Below are positions 1 through 12,114 of a stretch of 64,000 nucleotides of DNA, in pieces. Position 1 is the first letter of the stretch. Each line of letters starts with the position of its first letter. This stretch comes from Neonectria sp. B-13. Its lineage: Eukaryota; Ascomycota; Sordariomycetes; Hypocreales; Nectriaceae. Under the pieces are notes generated by a model. The model made no database searches and was not told the DNA's origin. It saw only the letters and a list, made by a program, of their open reading frames with translations. Both the position numbers and the translations under genes were made by a program. Location: NCBI GenBank assembly GCA_002682825.1, contig NOKP01000011.1:1054420-1118419 (forward strand). Direction: 5' to 3'.

Positions 1-150
1 GCCTTGGGCGACGAGTCCGAGTACCCTGTGAAGCAAAATGGCCACTCCAAGCTAGATGAAGTATCAACACCCGCTTTGGAACGGCCTGGACTTGACACAT
101 TTGTCACGGCAGCGGAGAACCTCCCCCAGTCTAAGAAGGTGGATGAATAG
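1..150 (+). CDS. 3' end of an unidentified protein-coding gene (partial)
   Basis: The first frame is open from base 1 to a TAG at 148-150 and gives 49 residues rich in E, K, P and S, ending QSKKVDE. No start codon is present in that frame, so this is probably the last exon of a gene that begins before the window. The composition suggests a hydrophilic, probably disordered C-terminal tail. I do not recognise the protein. It could also be a chance open frame, because nothing beyond openness and coding-like composition supports it. Confidence 0.45.
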   Translation, partial: ALGDESEYPVKQNGHSKLDEVSTPALERPGLDTFVTAAENLPQSKKVDE

Positions 151-483
151 GTTGACGTGTAATAACAAAACTTGGGCGTTTTTAGTGGGATTGAGTCAGA
201 TTGTATTAATAGGAGCTTGTGCAGAGTATCATGTATACCCGCGAGGCAAAGCCGTTGCCACTTTATATGCTAGTATATGTTGACGGGGCATTGATCGTAA
301 CTTATTGTTTTGGGATTGATCGAGTACATTATCATACATTGTGGTACATTGTACATGGGTATATACAGCCACCACGCCAGAGGCCCCCAACATTGACCCT
401 AGAGCGTGTGCTCGTTCGTCTCTCATCTGTCGGAGGAGGATCTACCTCGTGCCGATGAACGTAGGTTGATAAATTTAATTCTT
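151..483. other. Intergenic, convergent 3' flanks
   Basis: This 333-base stretch separates the end of the plus-strand partial gene from the end of the minus-strand mL41 gene. It is locally AT-rich, as fungal 3' flanks usually are. I see no gene or RNA in it. Confidence 0.5.
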
Positions 484-860
484 TTAGTCCACACCATTGT
501 ATCGCTTCCACTGTTCCACGTAGAACTGAGGGTCTTGGGGACCCTTCTCAAGGCCCTGATAATCACCCTTTCGCGACTTGATTTCCCGAGTTACGAAGGG
601 AGTAAGCTGTTCCCTTGACGTTAGCATCCTGCACCACTCCCGTGTCAATTGCGCCGACAATAACCCACCTTGAACTCCTTCAGGTTCGGCGGCACAGCAT
701 ACGTCCGGACCTTGTTCCACTCGATCACATAGCCTCCGTACTTGGTGTGGCGACCCATCGATCCAGTGCGGTTACCCTTGTAGAAGCCCTTGCCGACATC
801 CTTGGTCGTGAGCTTCAGGTGGCGGTAGCGGCCGACGGAGAGGACTTGTGTAGGTCTCAT
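484..860 (-). CDS. MRPL27: Mitochondrial large-subunit ribosomal protein mL41 (MRPL27 family)
   Basis: A structural protein of the mitochondrial large ribosomal subunit. Two exons on the minus strand, 860-669 and 606-484, encode 104 residues. The 62-nt intron (668-607) has donor GTGGGT, branch point GCTAAC and acceptor CAG, in phase 0. The family signature is plain in residues 18-60: LTTK, YKG, GSMGRHTKYGGYVIEW and KVRTYAVP, matching yeast MRPL27 as I remember it. The C-terminus after the intron (LTPFVTRE...) is the usual fungal continuation. The start at MRPTQVL fits the short fungal N-terminus. The gene is divergent from TRAPPC11 across a 520-base spacer. Confidence 0.92.
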
Positions 861-1380
861 GGTGGGCGAAGGGGGCTCAGCGCAATACCGTTCGGGTGTT
901 GAGTGCGCCGCTGGGCCGGAGTGAGGCGATCGGGAGGGAGAGGTTTCGTCGAGGGGTCGATTCGTCGTCGTCGGTTGATGCCGAGAGTCGCAGCGCAATC
1001 ACCATCTCGAATTTTTGGAGAGTCGGCGGTTGGTGTTGTTCCGATTCCGGGGTTAGCTCCCGACGGCTTGCAGGGGTCCAGCGCCGCCATCATTTGGCAT
1101 GGGATGTTGCGCGGCGGCACTCAGCCATGACATAGTCGGGAGTTACCTTTTCGAACTGGGAATTTGTAACTCGAAGCTGCACTTGCAAGGGAAAATCTTG
1201 CTGCGAACAAAAACAACCGTCTTCGGGGCGTATTTTGGGCATACTTTGGTTATGGGCGACGTAAGCGGCTGGTGTCGTTGAACGAGGGGCAGCTTCCGTT
1301 GGCTAACGTCTCCAACAGCTCTGAATTGCCGACGACACTGACGCAGCGACCCATGCCTCCGAGGCTCCGACGCGACCACC
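861..1380. promoter_or_regulatory. Shared divergent promoter, mL41 / TRAPPC11
   Basis: These 520 bases lie between two start codons pointing outward, so both 5' UTRs and promoters must be here. No strong TATA box is visible. Several short open frames occur on both strands but none resembles a protein. Confidence 0.5.
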
Positions 1381-4300
1381 ATGGACGGATACCCAGCGGG
1401 AAGTCTGGATCATAATGTCCCGTTTCTCGTGGCCGCCGGCCTCAACGCCGAGACCAACGAGCTACCACTGAATGCCGAGCTGAAGGACCAGGGCATCTTG
1501 CTCCGTTCGGAGCTGCCGCCGCTCGAGACCAGGGAGGTTGAGGTGCTGGCCAAGTATTTTCAAGATATCGACGCCCAGGGCAAGTCGTGGAGCGGAGTGG
1601 AGAAGGAGGAGACTTACAGGTTTCGAATCAAGACACTGGGAAGGGTAGGACGGCGGCCCTAAGACCGTGCGATATGGCCATGAATCTGACTATGGGACAG
1701 TCATTTATTTTCCCTCCACGACGAGCTCGACTCCCCGATGATACCGAGCCCTTCGATATAGCGCCCACGTTGCACTCGCCCTTCTCACCCCTGAGCCCGG
1801 TATCGAAGCTTTATCCCGACGGACTCATCGATGCGCAATGGATCGAGAAGCATCAGGACCTGGTGCCCAGCATCTACCTCTGCTTTTACACTCTCATAAG
1901 CGATCCGACATCAACGACACTCCACGATAACCACATCAAAGCTGATATCAATAATCTGAAAAGCGCACTTGCAAGATCAGGGTACAAAACTCGACTGGCT
2001 GTGGTCCTGCTTGGCGAGAGCGGAAGCGTGCCGCTTTCCCTGACGGATGGGGTTGCAGAGAGGCTAGAGAATGTCCGAAGGGGCACGGCGCTGGATCCGA
2101 AGTCGGTTTTCTACATCCCGCCCCAGGAGTCGCCGGATGAGTTCAAGGGCGTCATTGACAGCATTCTCGGTGTCCTATATACCTCGGCGGTGGAGTACTA
2201 CCGCGATCTGGGACGGCATTGTAGGAAAAAGCGGTCCCGTGGCATCGCTCCTCAGCCTACGGTGCCGCCCACATCAGGGACGTCGCAAACGCTGTCGCTG
2301 TCGGACTGGAACTTCCGTTACGACTTCAAATCTGCCGTGTTCGCAGAGTTTCGACAGGAGACGGATGCTGCGTTGCGATCCTTTGAGCAGGCCTACGAGG
2401 TTCTTCTGGGCCAGGATGTGCTGGACATAATTCCTAGCTGGAGCCCTCGATGGAACGAAGCCCGACTATTATCAGACGTCATCGCTATTCGGTGCCTTCG
2501 ATGTCACATGTGGATGGGCCAGACTACGCTGGCAGTTCGTCGCTGGCAGTCCCATCGAGACCGCATCAGCGACTTTGTTGATCGACGTGGACGAGGGACA
2601 AACAACTATGGGTGGCAAGCTTGGGAAGCACGGTGGGCGATGGTGATGGCCAACTTAATTGAAAAGGTAGGGGTTCCGAGCCTGGCTCCCGCGACCATGA
2701 CTCTTTTCCTTGAACCAGAGAAGGCGGTCCTGGGCGAGCGACTACAACCTTGGGAATTGCTACACCATACCGGGTATTGGTATCGCATAGCGGCCCGCCA
2801 TCTCTTGGCCCGTCGAAGACTGGCATTCGAGATCCCCGAAGAGGACAGAAATGCCCCGGACGCTTCACCTGCGTCGCGAGTGGCGAGCAAGGCATATGCT
2901 TACGACACATACATGTGTCCAGAACCATTCCAGGAGTATCCGCTGTCTGGAAACGGGGTGAACCACTCGCAGTTGATCATTGACTGCCTGGAGATGGCAA
3001 GCGCTCAATACCAAGCCCGCAAACAGGTGCGGATCTCAGCCGAAATATCACTAGAGTGTGCCAGAGAGATGGCCAACTTGGAGCGCTGGGAGGACGCAGT
3101 CGAGCTTCTTCGGCCATTCTGGGAGGACATGTCTTTCAGGTCCGAAGGCTGGGGGGATATCTCGGAGGATCTGTGTTGGATCATGCGACGAGCTGCCTCG
3201 GGTGCCGGACATGCCGACCTGGTGGTTGCTGCTGACTGGGAACTGATGAACAAGCGTACGTGGCACTGGCGTGTTGGAAAGAATGAGTTGCTAACCGGTC
3301 CAAAGAGTTCCACCGACGACCACAGTGGCATTATGATATCGCGAGATCTCTGGAAGATGTCACTACGCCCTCCACGCCATCGATTAGCTTGTCTGATGAC
3401 AACACTGGTTCGTTTATTTCGGCATCACTGGTGTTCCGGAATAAGGAGGGTAAAGCGGGCGAGACCTGCAGTGCACAGCTTGCCCTCACATCTCACACCT
3501 TCCTTGACGCTGCTCCATTGACACTCGACTCCTTGAAGGTGGAATTCAGCGGCAACTTGAAACCCATCTTGCTAGAGCAAGTGCCGGCAGAAGATGACAA
3601 GCCAGTGTCCAGCTCGGTGGTTCATATCTCCCCCCTTACCCTGAAAGAGGACTCATCAGAAGATTCGGATGACGGCCTGCCATCACTGCTCAGAGGGCAA
3701 TCTGACTTGACACTGAAACCCGGCCAGACCCGGGTATTCGAGATGAAGATACCCCTCAGGGAACCGGGCGTGGCAACAGCATCCGCTGTGATCCTTTCGC
3801 TTAAGAACGAGGCTTTCACTCTCGACTACACGTTGAAGTTCCGGGAGACGGATCGAATTGTTGGGTGGTATATTGAAGGGTCAGCACGACCTCGACATGC
3901 CCGACCACAGGCGCAAACCATCCAGATCCAACCTCGACCGCCGAAGATGGAGGTCAAGCTAGCGGGGCCACTGGGACAACATTACGCAAACGAGCCGATC
4001 GAGTTGCAAATTGACCTGCTCAATGCCGAGGGGGAATCAGCCAACGTGAAGTTGGATGTGCATCTCTTTGGCAAACAGGTTCCTGCAATCCGAGTGCAGG
4101 TAAATGGCCACGAAGGGATAGCCGAGGCTGCAGAAGAGGAGTCCAAAATATCAGGACTGGTTCTTGGATCCATTGAGAGTGCTTCATCAGTCAGAGTGGT
4201 GGTCAACATCGAACCGACAAGGGCTCCGACTACTTTTGATCTACACTTGAGGGCGTCGTATCACCTTGCGTCGGATCCTGCTACGCCCATCATGCAGATG

Positions 4301-5197
4301 CTGCCAATTCAGCTGAACGTGGTTAACGCCTTCGAAGCGAACTACGACTTGGTTCCACGACTGCATACCGACCCTTGGCCTAGCTTGTTTGACTACGAGG
4401 GGCTTCTGGAGGCGCATGACGGTGATGTTGCCAGCGTTGCTAAGGGTTTCGCTCAGAAGTGGTGCTTGCTGTGTCACTATGCATCTTTTGCACAGGAGGA
4501 TGTGAAGGTGGTTGGAATGGCACTGGAGGTGACTTCTTGCATTGGTGGCGCGAGATGCAACGTAGTTCAAGGGCCCAAGGTATCGCAAGACGGTGTTCTG
4601 GTTGCACCAAAGACGATGCACGAAGCACAGTTCGATCTGGTGGCACAGAAGCTTAGCCTCGACGATCGACAGCCTGTCACATTGGACCTGGCGTTTGTCA
4701 TCCAATGGCAGCGCCAGAGCCGCTCCGACGGGTTGGTTAACACGACGAAGATGCCAGTCGGGAAATATCTGGTGCTGGGCTCGGAGCCGCGGGTGTTGGC
4801 ATCTGTGTATCACAGGTCAGGGGGCGAACCGAGTCTGGTGCAGCTGGATGTGACGATTGAGAACCCGTCGAACCACTTCCTCACGTTTGGCTTGACGATG
4901 GAACCCAGCGACCAGTTCGCCTTCTCAGGATCGAAACAGACGACGCTGAACCTGCTGCCCCAGTCACGGCGGACAACGACGTACCGAATGCTGCCACTAG
5001 TGACCGGCACGTGGGTACGACCGGGACTGACTGTGCGGGACAAGTATTTCCAGAAGGTGTTGCGGATCATCCCGACGGAGGGGATGAAGATTGATAAGGA
5101 CGGGCTGCTGATTTGGGTGCCAGGGCAGAAGGGAGAGGAGGATGAGGACGGGGACGAGGGCGAGGAAAGCGATGGGGAGGAGGACAAAACTACGTGA
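1381..5197 (+). CDS. TRAPPC11: TRAPP complex subunit TRAPPC11 (foie gras/Gryzun family)
   Basis: A TRAPP tethering-complex subunit acting in ER-to-Golgi traffic. Three exons, 1381-1644, 1701-3255 and 3306-5197, encode 1236 residues. Intron 1 has donor GTAGGA and branch CTGAC; intron 2 has donor GTACGT and branch GCTAAC and restores the frame so that residues FHRRPQWHYDIARSLE follow. The N-terminus (MDGYPAGSLDHNVPFLV) is the typical fungal start. The middle (about residues 280-560) reads as the foie-gras-1 helical-repeat region with WNEARLLSDVIA. The last 600 residues are beta-rich, like the Gryzun region, and end in an acidic tail (EEDEDGDEGEESDGEED). Trs130/TRAPPC10 is a more distant possibility; the foie-gras region argues for TRAPPC11. 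Confidence 0.88.
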
Positions 5198-5739
5198 TGA
5201 CAAGATAGGTAGAGATGTGGAATTGGGATGTGAGAGAAACTGGAGGCGTCTGTGTAGAGGGACTTCACAGAATAGATGGCGGCAGGCAATGAGACTATCA
5301 CGAGGAATGTTGACATGATGTTTGCTTTTATTTGACTGGATGTATGCGCGTCGCTGGGGAACCTCGGAAGCTCCACATACCTGGCTTTAAAATATGAGCT
5401 TATTCCCATAGGCTCTGGATTCATTGCCAACACTCGAGTTAGTAGCACGAGGGGCGATGGCTTGCAGGAAATCCGGCGACAAGCTGATCGATCACTTTAG
5501 AATACCATCCAACCTTGCCATTCTGAAACTGTCTCATCGCTGTTGCCAATTGCTGTCTTCTCGAATCCCCCAGTGCTTCCGACAGACAGAGATCATTTCC
5601 TCCGCTTCTGTTTTCCTCCTCTTTTCACAGCTGCCACATAGTCTCTCTGGTCTGCAAATTTCTGGGCCAGTTCGGCGCTCTTGGGAGAGCCATTTCCATT
5701 GTAGTTTCATGGAGCATCCATAGCAGATGGAACCGTTGA

Positions 5740-6240
5740 AAAGCTTGGGCTGTGGGCAATGTTATAACAAGGCTGCTAGTTAAAGTAAGTGGATGGCATT
5801 AGTGCTATAGTTGCAACTTGAAATTTTAGTTTGAACTCTTCATACATATAATTCTTATTATAAGTTGTCACTTAGTATTATTCTCATATTGGGTATATTA
5901 AACACTTTTAACTTAGAAAATGCAAGGTCATGCTTCATGTTGGTAACGAGGGTGAGGTAGGTAGTATTGAGATGCATGACCTCATCTTTATAAACCGCAG
6001 TCCTATAGCTAGTCTTATCTTAGTTGAATGGAATGTTTAAGCTAAAACTCCTAGATTGGCTGGACTACGGGGTAAATAGCTGTCAGCCATTTGCACAAGC
6101 AATTTTGCGAATGGTAACGTGATTTAAACTATTTGATATACTGCCAGGATTGTGGTTAGATTTACCGACTCTACTGTTGATGCAGTTGATAATCAAGCCT
6201 GTCAAAACACCGTTATTCTATTTGAGAATACCATGCCAAT
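5740..6240. other. AT-rich segment, possible RIP-degraded relic
   Basis: Base composition shifts sharply to A and T compared with both sides, and stops occur in all frames. Runs such as ttcttattataagttg dominate. In filamentous ascomycetes such islands are often old transposon copies mutated by repeat-induced point mutation (RIP), but no transposase or reverse-transcriptase residue can be recognised here. It may equally be ordinary AT-rich spacer. Confidence 0.3.
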
Positions 6241-6468
6241 GTGCAAATCCAGCACCTCATCACTATAGGTGCCGAGTATATGGTAGTCCAGGACGGCTTC
6301 GGTGTGCCAGCCCTTCATAATCTCCATGTCCAAATCAACCCTCGCCGGTCCTACGTGTCTGTGTTTGATGTTGGCGGCAACAACACCCAGCCCACACCAC
6401 GTCTTATTCCTGAACTCTCGCATTTAGCACATGGAAAAGCCCCAATTTATACTCGCATCCATGCCTGA
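6241..6468 (+). pseudogene. Possible exon or gene remnant of unknown family
   Basis: The frame encodes a coding-like stretch with IGAEYMVVQDGFGVPALHN and VSVFDVGGNNTQPTPRLIP, ending at TGA. It has regular amino-acid composition and C-ending codons unlike the AT-rich DNA just upstream. There is no ATG at the start of the frame, the upstream sequence is full of stops, and no splice-linked partner exon was found. It could be a decayed gene, a missed exon, or chance. I cannot assign a family. Confidence 0.25.
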
Positions 6469-8047
6469 TTCAGTTGCCAGCCTGGACGCGCGCCATCGCC
6501 GTTTGAGACGGGAGATCCGAGGATCAACGAGGGCCGAACGGAGGACCACGTTAGGGTCGACAACGCAATCAAATCCTACTGCAACAGCTTTGGTGAGCGA
6601 ACGGGAAACAGGGAGGCCGTGTGGTAAATAAATGTTTGACTTGGCAACTTGGCCCGAATATATCACCAGCTTCGTAGAGGTTAAAACGCCTAGGGATGGT
6701 AAGCTACGAAGGCGACGCGGAACGACGTCATGCATCCTTTAACAATGTCAGCCGACATGACATGGGGAGGGTGTGGTGGAGCGCCTCATGAGTCAGTCGT
6801 TGCCGGGTGCAAGGGAGGCCGGGAACGCGTGCGAGAGTCACGGCTGTGTGTCATTGTACTCAAAGGGTACGGCGAGAAAGAAAAGAGAAGAAAAAGATGA
6901 AAAGTCAACCACGATGAACCACTAAGCTTTATGAGGGAATGCCGTCGAGTCGAGCCGTGGGTGGGGCTTGAGATGGAGAGGGAGAGGGAGATGGAGATGA
7001 AGTTCTCCGAGAGTCGTCGGATCCGGATCACGAGTCCCTCCGAGGCGCGCTGGGCCGCGAATACCTAGCAACAGGTTAGACCTACTTAATTTACGTACCT
7101 TGTGCCTTGTTAGGCAACGTGACTCAACTCTGCGTGTAAGACGCCAAGACCAATGCCACGGCCACGGGTTGTGCAGGCTTGCATGAGATACGTACTGTTG
7201 CAGTAATTAATTACTGCGTAACTTACGAGCTACGAGGTGCGAGAAATGATCGAGACCACCCACCGGTGGAGCCCGGAATCCCAGACGATCCACCTTTGAT
7301 ACGGGGATGGGGATGGTATCTATCCGTAGTTACATGTTAGCGTGCGCCTTGTAAGGCAAGGGGAATGAATGAAGAGGAAGACGTGAATAGGAGGGGGATA
7401 AGAGAGTCGTGATGGTAATTAGTAGAGATGCCGACTGCTAGTATTCATCGCCAGATTAACAACACCTATACACATATGCAACTATCAACAAACACCATGC
7501 CTGACAACCCCCGGTGTCAAGCCTCTTGTCTTTCTCTCCACGCGAGAATTAAACGAAGGTGACGAAAAAGGAAAAAAAACCTGTACGAAAACTGGCAAAT
7601 CAAATCTTAAAATCCATGACCACCACACAAAGTCCACACCCGCCCTTTGACTCACTTCCCACGCCGGGCTCTGGCCTGATTGGGCGCCACGCACGCACCG
7701 CCTCGGACATCGGCCTTGACACAAGTCCGCGCTGCCTCAGCTTGACGACAGCGTCCTCCCGGGCCATTCTACAGGGGTCACAGCGGACGGCTTACAGTAC
7801 CCGCTGCGCACCCATGGATCTCGTGCGTTTTCTGTTAGGCCTGGCACCGTCTCTTTACAGCGTGAGTAACTCCCCGCGACGCACCCCCCCTGGTCCAGTG
7901 TCGTACGGGAGGAGTCGTCGTTTCCTCTGTTACGGGCTGGAATCCCTTGTAAGGTGCGAATAATGAATAATCAGGGGGTGGGTCCCTCCGTAGTGCGTAG
8001 CAAGTGCGAAGTGCGAAGTGCGAGAAGCGCAAACAACTGCGAGAGTG

Positions 8048-8073
8048 AGGGAGAGAGAGAGAGAGAGAGAGAG
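8048..8073. repeat. GA dinucleotide microsatellite
   Basis: An uninterrupted run of gagaga units of about 26 bases lies roughly 440 bases before the MFS start codon, probably in its promoter. Confidence 0.85.
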
Positions 8074-8508
8074 CTAACGCACTTGTTGTTGACCTTCCGG
8101 AGATTTTTCTTGTCCGTCTTGCGAGCGAGCGAGCTAGTACGAACGACGAATGCTCCCAGACTTGTATTTAACTTTGGCCCTCCCGTTCGTCGTCGTCGTA
8201 TCCTCCCATTGTGTATCGCTACTTAACAACCACCCACCACCTTGCATCCGACATCTTGGGTATTCTTCTCCAAGAGCCTGTCTAGTCTACTAGTACAAAT
8301 AGACAGTTCAGGCATCGCCTCTCGCCGTTCCAAACGAGCCCGTCGACCTGGAGTCTGGACCCGTTTTTGGATCCCGCAGGCTGCATCAGTGCATCATCGG
8401 CTAGATCGCAACCAGCTCGCTCCCCTTATTTCTCTACATAAGTAGTATCCCACCCACGCGGAAACACACACCAAAGTCTCCCATCCTTCCCGCCACCCAT
8501 CTCTCGCC

Positions 8509-10509
8509 ATGTCTCTCGCCGCCGCCAACGCCGACGAGAAGCGCAGCGAGCGCCTCTCCTCCGACGACAGGACCGAAGTTGGCTCCGGCATCGTCGACAT
8601 GTCCTCCGACGCCAAGCCCGGCTCCGAAGACGTCAACACGGAGCACATCCAGCACGATGCCGCCCCGAACACCGATTACCCGGGTGGACTTAAGCTGGTT
8701 TTGATTCTGTTCTCTCTGTGCCTGGCCATTTTCCTCGTTGCCTTGGACCAGACCATTATCGCCCCTGCTCTTGGTGCCATCACTGCCGAATATGGAAGCA
8801 CCAAGGATATTGTAAGCCTCACTCTCATCTTACTCTCTCTCAATCTCTCTCTCCCAATCTCTCTCAACCTCATCCCGACACACAAAACAAAACACTAACA
8901 CACCAAACAGGGTTGGTATGGCTCCTCTTACTTGCTCACCACCACGGCTCTCCAGCCCATGTATGGAACCATCTACAAGTACTTCAACGTCAAACTCGCC
9001 TACCTCATCGCCGTCTTCATCTTCGAGATCGGTAGCTTGGTCTCCGCCGTCGCTCCCTCTTCCGTCGCCTTCATCGTCGGCCGTGCCGTTGCCGGTGTAT
9101 GTCCTTTCTAATGCTCCCTCCCATCTAGCTTCATTCACTGACCTTCTCAGATCGGAACTGCTGGTCTCTTCTCCGGCTCCATCGTCATTCTCTCCCTCAT
9201 CAGTTCGTCTCCCTCCCCAACACCACCTTTGCTATTCATTTTTACTTACACACGACTCAAGTGCCTCTTGAGAAGCGGCCTCTTGCTTTCGGCCTCATCG
9301 GCGGCATGTGGGGTATTGCCAGTGTCGCTGGTCCTCTCCTCGGCGGCGTCTTCACCGAGCACGCCACCTGGCGCTGGTGCTTCTATGTCAACCTGCCCAT
9401 CGGTGGCCTCGCCATGGTCATCGTCTTCTTCTTCGTCAAGGTCAACCGCAACTCGGCCGACACCAAGGACATGACTTTCATGTCCCGCGTTCGCAAGCTC
9501 GATCTGTACGGCGCCGCCATCTTCATCCCCGCCATCGTCTGCCTCCTGCTCGCCCTCCAGTGGGGTGGTTCCGAATATGCCTGGAACAACTCCCGCATCA
9601 TCGGCCTCTTCGTCGGCTTCGGCGCTATGATGGCCATCTTCATCGGCATCCAGTTCTGGCAGGGCGACGAGGGAACTCTCCCTCCCCGCCTGTTCAAGGA
9701 CCGCAATGTACTACCCGCCATGATGTTTGCCATGTTCTTCGGCGCTGCCTTCTTCCCCCTGATCTATTACCTCTGTAAGTCTGGCTTCGAGTCGCTCTGC
9801 TTCCACGACCGCAACTAATTCCGCTTAAATAGCCCTTTACTTCCAGGCCATCCAGGGTGTCAGTGCTGTCCAGGCCGGCATTAAGATCCTCCCTCTGCTG
9901 CTTTCCACCGTTCTCATCTCCATCGTCGCGGGAGGTCTGATCACCGCCATCGGTTACTACAGCTTCATCATCATCCCCTGCATGGTCCTCAACACAGTCG
10001 GATGCGGCATGATCACCACCCTCGATGTCGACTCCCCTCTCAGCCAGTGGTTCGGCTACCAGGTCATCGCCGGTCTCGGTATTGGCGCGGGTTTCCAGGT
10101 CGGCGTGCTTGTTGTCCAGACCGTCCTTCCCCAGGAATGGGTCCCTGTCGGCACCGCTTGTGTCCAGTTCTTCCAGGCTTTTGGCGGCGCCATCTTCATC
10201 GCCGTTTCCCAGACCGTCTTCCAGAACGGCATGATCGATTACATCGAGGCCAGTGACATCGGCATCGACCCCCGCGTCTTCATCAACGCCGGTGCTTCTG
10301 AAGTCGGCGAAGTTCTCAAGAAGATGGGTCGCGAAGATGCGTTTGACACCGTCATCGAGGCTTACATGTCCGGCCTGCGAGACACTTTTTACGTCTCGCT
10401 TGCTTGTTCCGCGTGTGCTTTGATTGCGTGCTGCTTCCTGCAATGGAAGTCGGTCAAGAAGGATGCCCACGGCAACGACCGAAAGGCCGAGCCCGCCGTC
10501 CCCGTTTAA
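8509..10509 (+). CDS. MFS drug/metabolite exporter, DHA2-like 14-TM family
   Basis: A proton-driven efflux permease, probably of the plasma membrane. Five exons (8509-8811, 8911-9096, 9151-9202, 9262-9774, 9833-10509) encode 576 residues, the usual length for 14-helix fungal exporters. A hydrophilic N-tail of about 60 residues precedes TM1, which carries LDQTIIAPALGAI. The segment GWYGSSYLLTTTALQPMYG and the antiporter motif C (GGMWGIASVAGPLLGG) mark the drug:H+ antiporter group. A conserved FPLIYYLSLYFQAIQG helix spans the last splice. All introns have GT-AG borders; the third acceptor (AG at 9260-9261) creates the ATG of residues MPLEKRP. The substrate is unknown. No biosynthetic cluster surrounds it, so a general multidrug or toxin efflux role is a family-level guess. 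Confidence 0.92.
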
Positions 10510-10661
10510 GAAGACGTAGGATCCATCTTGGAAAGTGCGGCGTTTGATATAGAGGATACCCGGATAATCTCCACCTTGCATCGCATCTTGCGCTATGCGC
10601 TCTTGTAATAGCCAATGCTCCAACATTTAATACTGTCAATAATAGACGCGGTTTCGTCAGT

Positions 10662-11666
10662 TCATTGTGTGTCATCCGGTGGTCTGTCCCATGATTTGCG
10701 TGTTGTTCTTGTCTTTGTAACCGGTTCACCTCCCACAAATTTGATAACCCAGTCCTTGACGGTCCTCGTCTTGTCTAGCTGAGGATGCGCCTGGTCTCTC
10801 TTCGCAAGGTCCCTCGTAGAGTGATGGCCCGAGCCGTCCCGTCTCCACAGCAGATTCACCTTGGTCATGCCCTTGCGCAGGCTCTGCCCATACACCTTGC
10901 CGCGGAAAACATGCAGGGCCACGTTCTGCATCAGAATCACGTCCTGGCGCCTCAAGCTGCGCACCTGGGTCTCGGTTGCATTGTCGCTGGACAGCCAGAA
11001 TGTCACGCCGAAGCCCGACTTGGTCTCGTCGCCGACGAGGACTTCCACGAGGGCTAGCACCCTTCCCCAGCGGGTGGTGACGGTCCTAGGCTGTGCGATG
11101 GAGAGAACTCCCACGATGAGGTTGAGCGTGACGGTTTGGGGGTGTAGGTCTTGGATCCGACGCGCGGGGGGAATGTCCTCCAGGTCCGAGAGGTGGCAGG
11201 GCACAGGCGCAGGGAAGGTACCCGGTTGGTCTGTCGAGGACGTAGTCATGAACGAAGTATCCGTTACCGAGCTCTCGTCGAAGCTCTCCAACTGTGACGA
11301 CGGGACCATGTTGTGCACCGCTAGCGAGTGGTCATAGAACTGCGACAACACCTGGTTCGCAGCCTCACTCTCCAGAGATCGCGTCTTTTCGTCAAAGGAG
11401 ACATCCGCTGTGGTGAAGAAATCTGGCCTGGCCGGGAGGAGAAAGTCGCTGACGTCGTGGGTCTGGCTGAAGCCGGTGTGCAACGGCTGTCTCGTGAGCG
11501 GGAGGGACCGCCACGCTACTTCCGACGACGGCTGCGGCCTCGGTTGTCCGTGATGGATCCCGAGAAATGCGGTAAAGGCATCGTCGAGGCTGTCCACGGT
11601 GCACGATTCGGGGTTGAGAGATGAAGCCGGAGGCGCGCCCGTGAAGAGCATGACTCTGGGGGTCAT
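10662..11666 (-). CDS. Fungal OB-fold-like protein of unknown function
   Basis: An intronless frame of 334 residues. The first 150 residues look disordered (P/S/T-rich). Residues 168-280 are compact and beta-strand-like, with alternating hydrophobics in TVTLNLIVGVLSIAQP, WGRVLALVEVLVGDETKSGF and QDVILMQNVALHVFRGKVYG. This reads as one OB-fold barrel of the RPA/shieldin type (strand-rich, with the RVxxLVEVLVGDETxSGF core), which would suggest binding to single-stranded DNA. That is inference from pattern only. I recall similar orphan proteins in other Pezizomycotina but no assigned role. The gene converges with the MFS gene (152 bases) and diverges from the hydrolase gene. Confidence 0.72.
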   Translation of the reverse strand: MTPRVMLFTGAPPASSLNPESCTVDSLDDAFTAFLGIHHGQPRPQPSSEVAWRSLPLTRQPLHTGFSQTHDVSDFLLPARPDFFTTADVSFDEKTRSLESEAANQVLSQFYDHSLAVHNMVPSSQLESFDESSVTDTSFMTTSSTDQPGTFPAPVPCHLSDLEDIPPARRIQDLHPQTVTLNLIVGVLSIAQPRTVTTRWGRVLALVEVLVGDETKSGFGVTFWLSSDNATETQVRSLRRQDVILMQNVALHVFRGKVYGQSLRKGMTKVNLLWRRDGSGHHSTRDLAKRDQAHPQLDKTRTVKDWVIKFVGGEPVTKTRTTRKSWDRPPDDTQ

Positions 11667-12114
11667 GGTGGGCGTGCTTCAGGGTAGGGCCGGGGATGAT
11701 TGAGGAGATCGGGGATGCATGGCGAGCATCACGTGCCCGTAGCAGTGGTTTTCTGTGTTGGTTGGTTTTTCTTTGACTATCGTGATGTTGGTTAATGAGC
11801 TTGTTTATGGTTACAGTTGACGTTGAATCTAAGTGGTATTATGCAGGATTCACGATTCACGATTCACGATTCACGCACGTCCCGACTTTCCGACATCCCG
11901 CGCTCGGCAGCCGAGGCCTGCGCTCCTCCCCCACATCTCCGCTGTCTCCACCCAACATCTATTATGCCGAGGCGATGGAAGGCCGGAACTCTCAGCGTCA
12001 CTCAAACCACGGCCGGCAACCAACCAACACGCGCTTCCATTTCATCTCCAAGATCGCTTCATGGCAAATATTCCAATCAACATAAACAGGGCTACGCAAT
12101 AACCGTCCGTCACC
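11667..12114. promoter_or_regulatory. Divergent promoter with a 7-8 base tandem repeat
   Basis: The spacer lies between the OB-fold gene (minus) and the hydrolase gene (plus). At 11847-11876 the unit gattcac occurs four times in tandem. The repeat lies about 240 bases before the hydrolase ATG. Confidence 0.5.

Larger units (their letters stand above)
5198..8508. other. 3.3-kb gene-poor region before the MFS gene
   Basis: No convincing gene is seen. Bases 5740-6240 are AT-rich and stop-dense. An open frame of 75 codons without a good start lies at 6241-6468. The part nearest the MFS gene (about 7800-8508) is pyrimidine-rich and carries a GA microsatellite, as expected of a long fungal promoter and 5' UTR. 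Short frames elsewhere look like chance. Confidence 0.5.

Noticed and set aside
9694..10626. 310-codon minus-strand frame opposite the MFS exporter
   Set aside because: Composition (Asp/Gly/Glu-rich without structure) is the complement of membrane-helix codons; not a gene.
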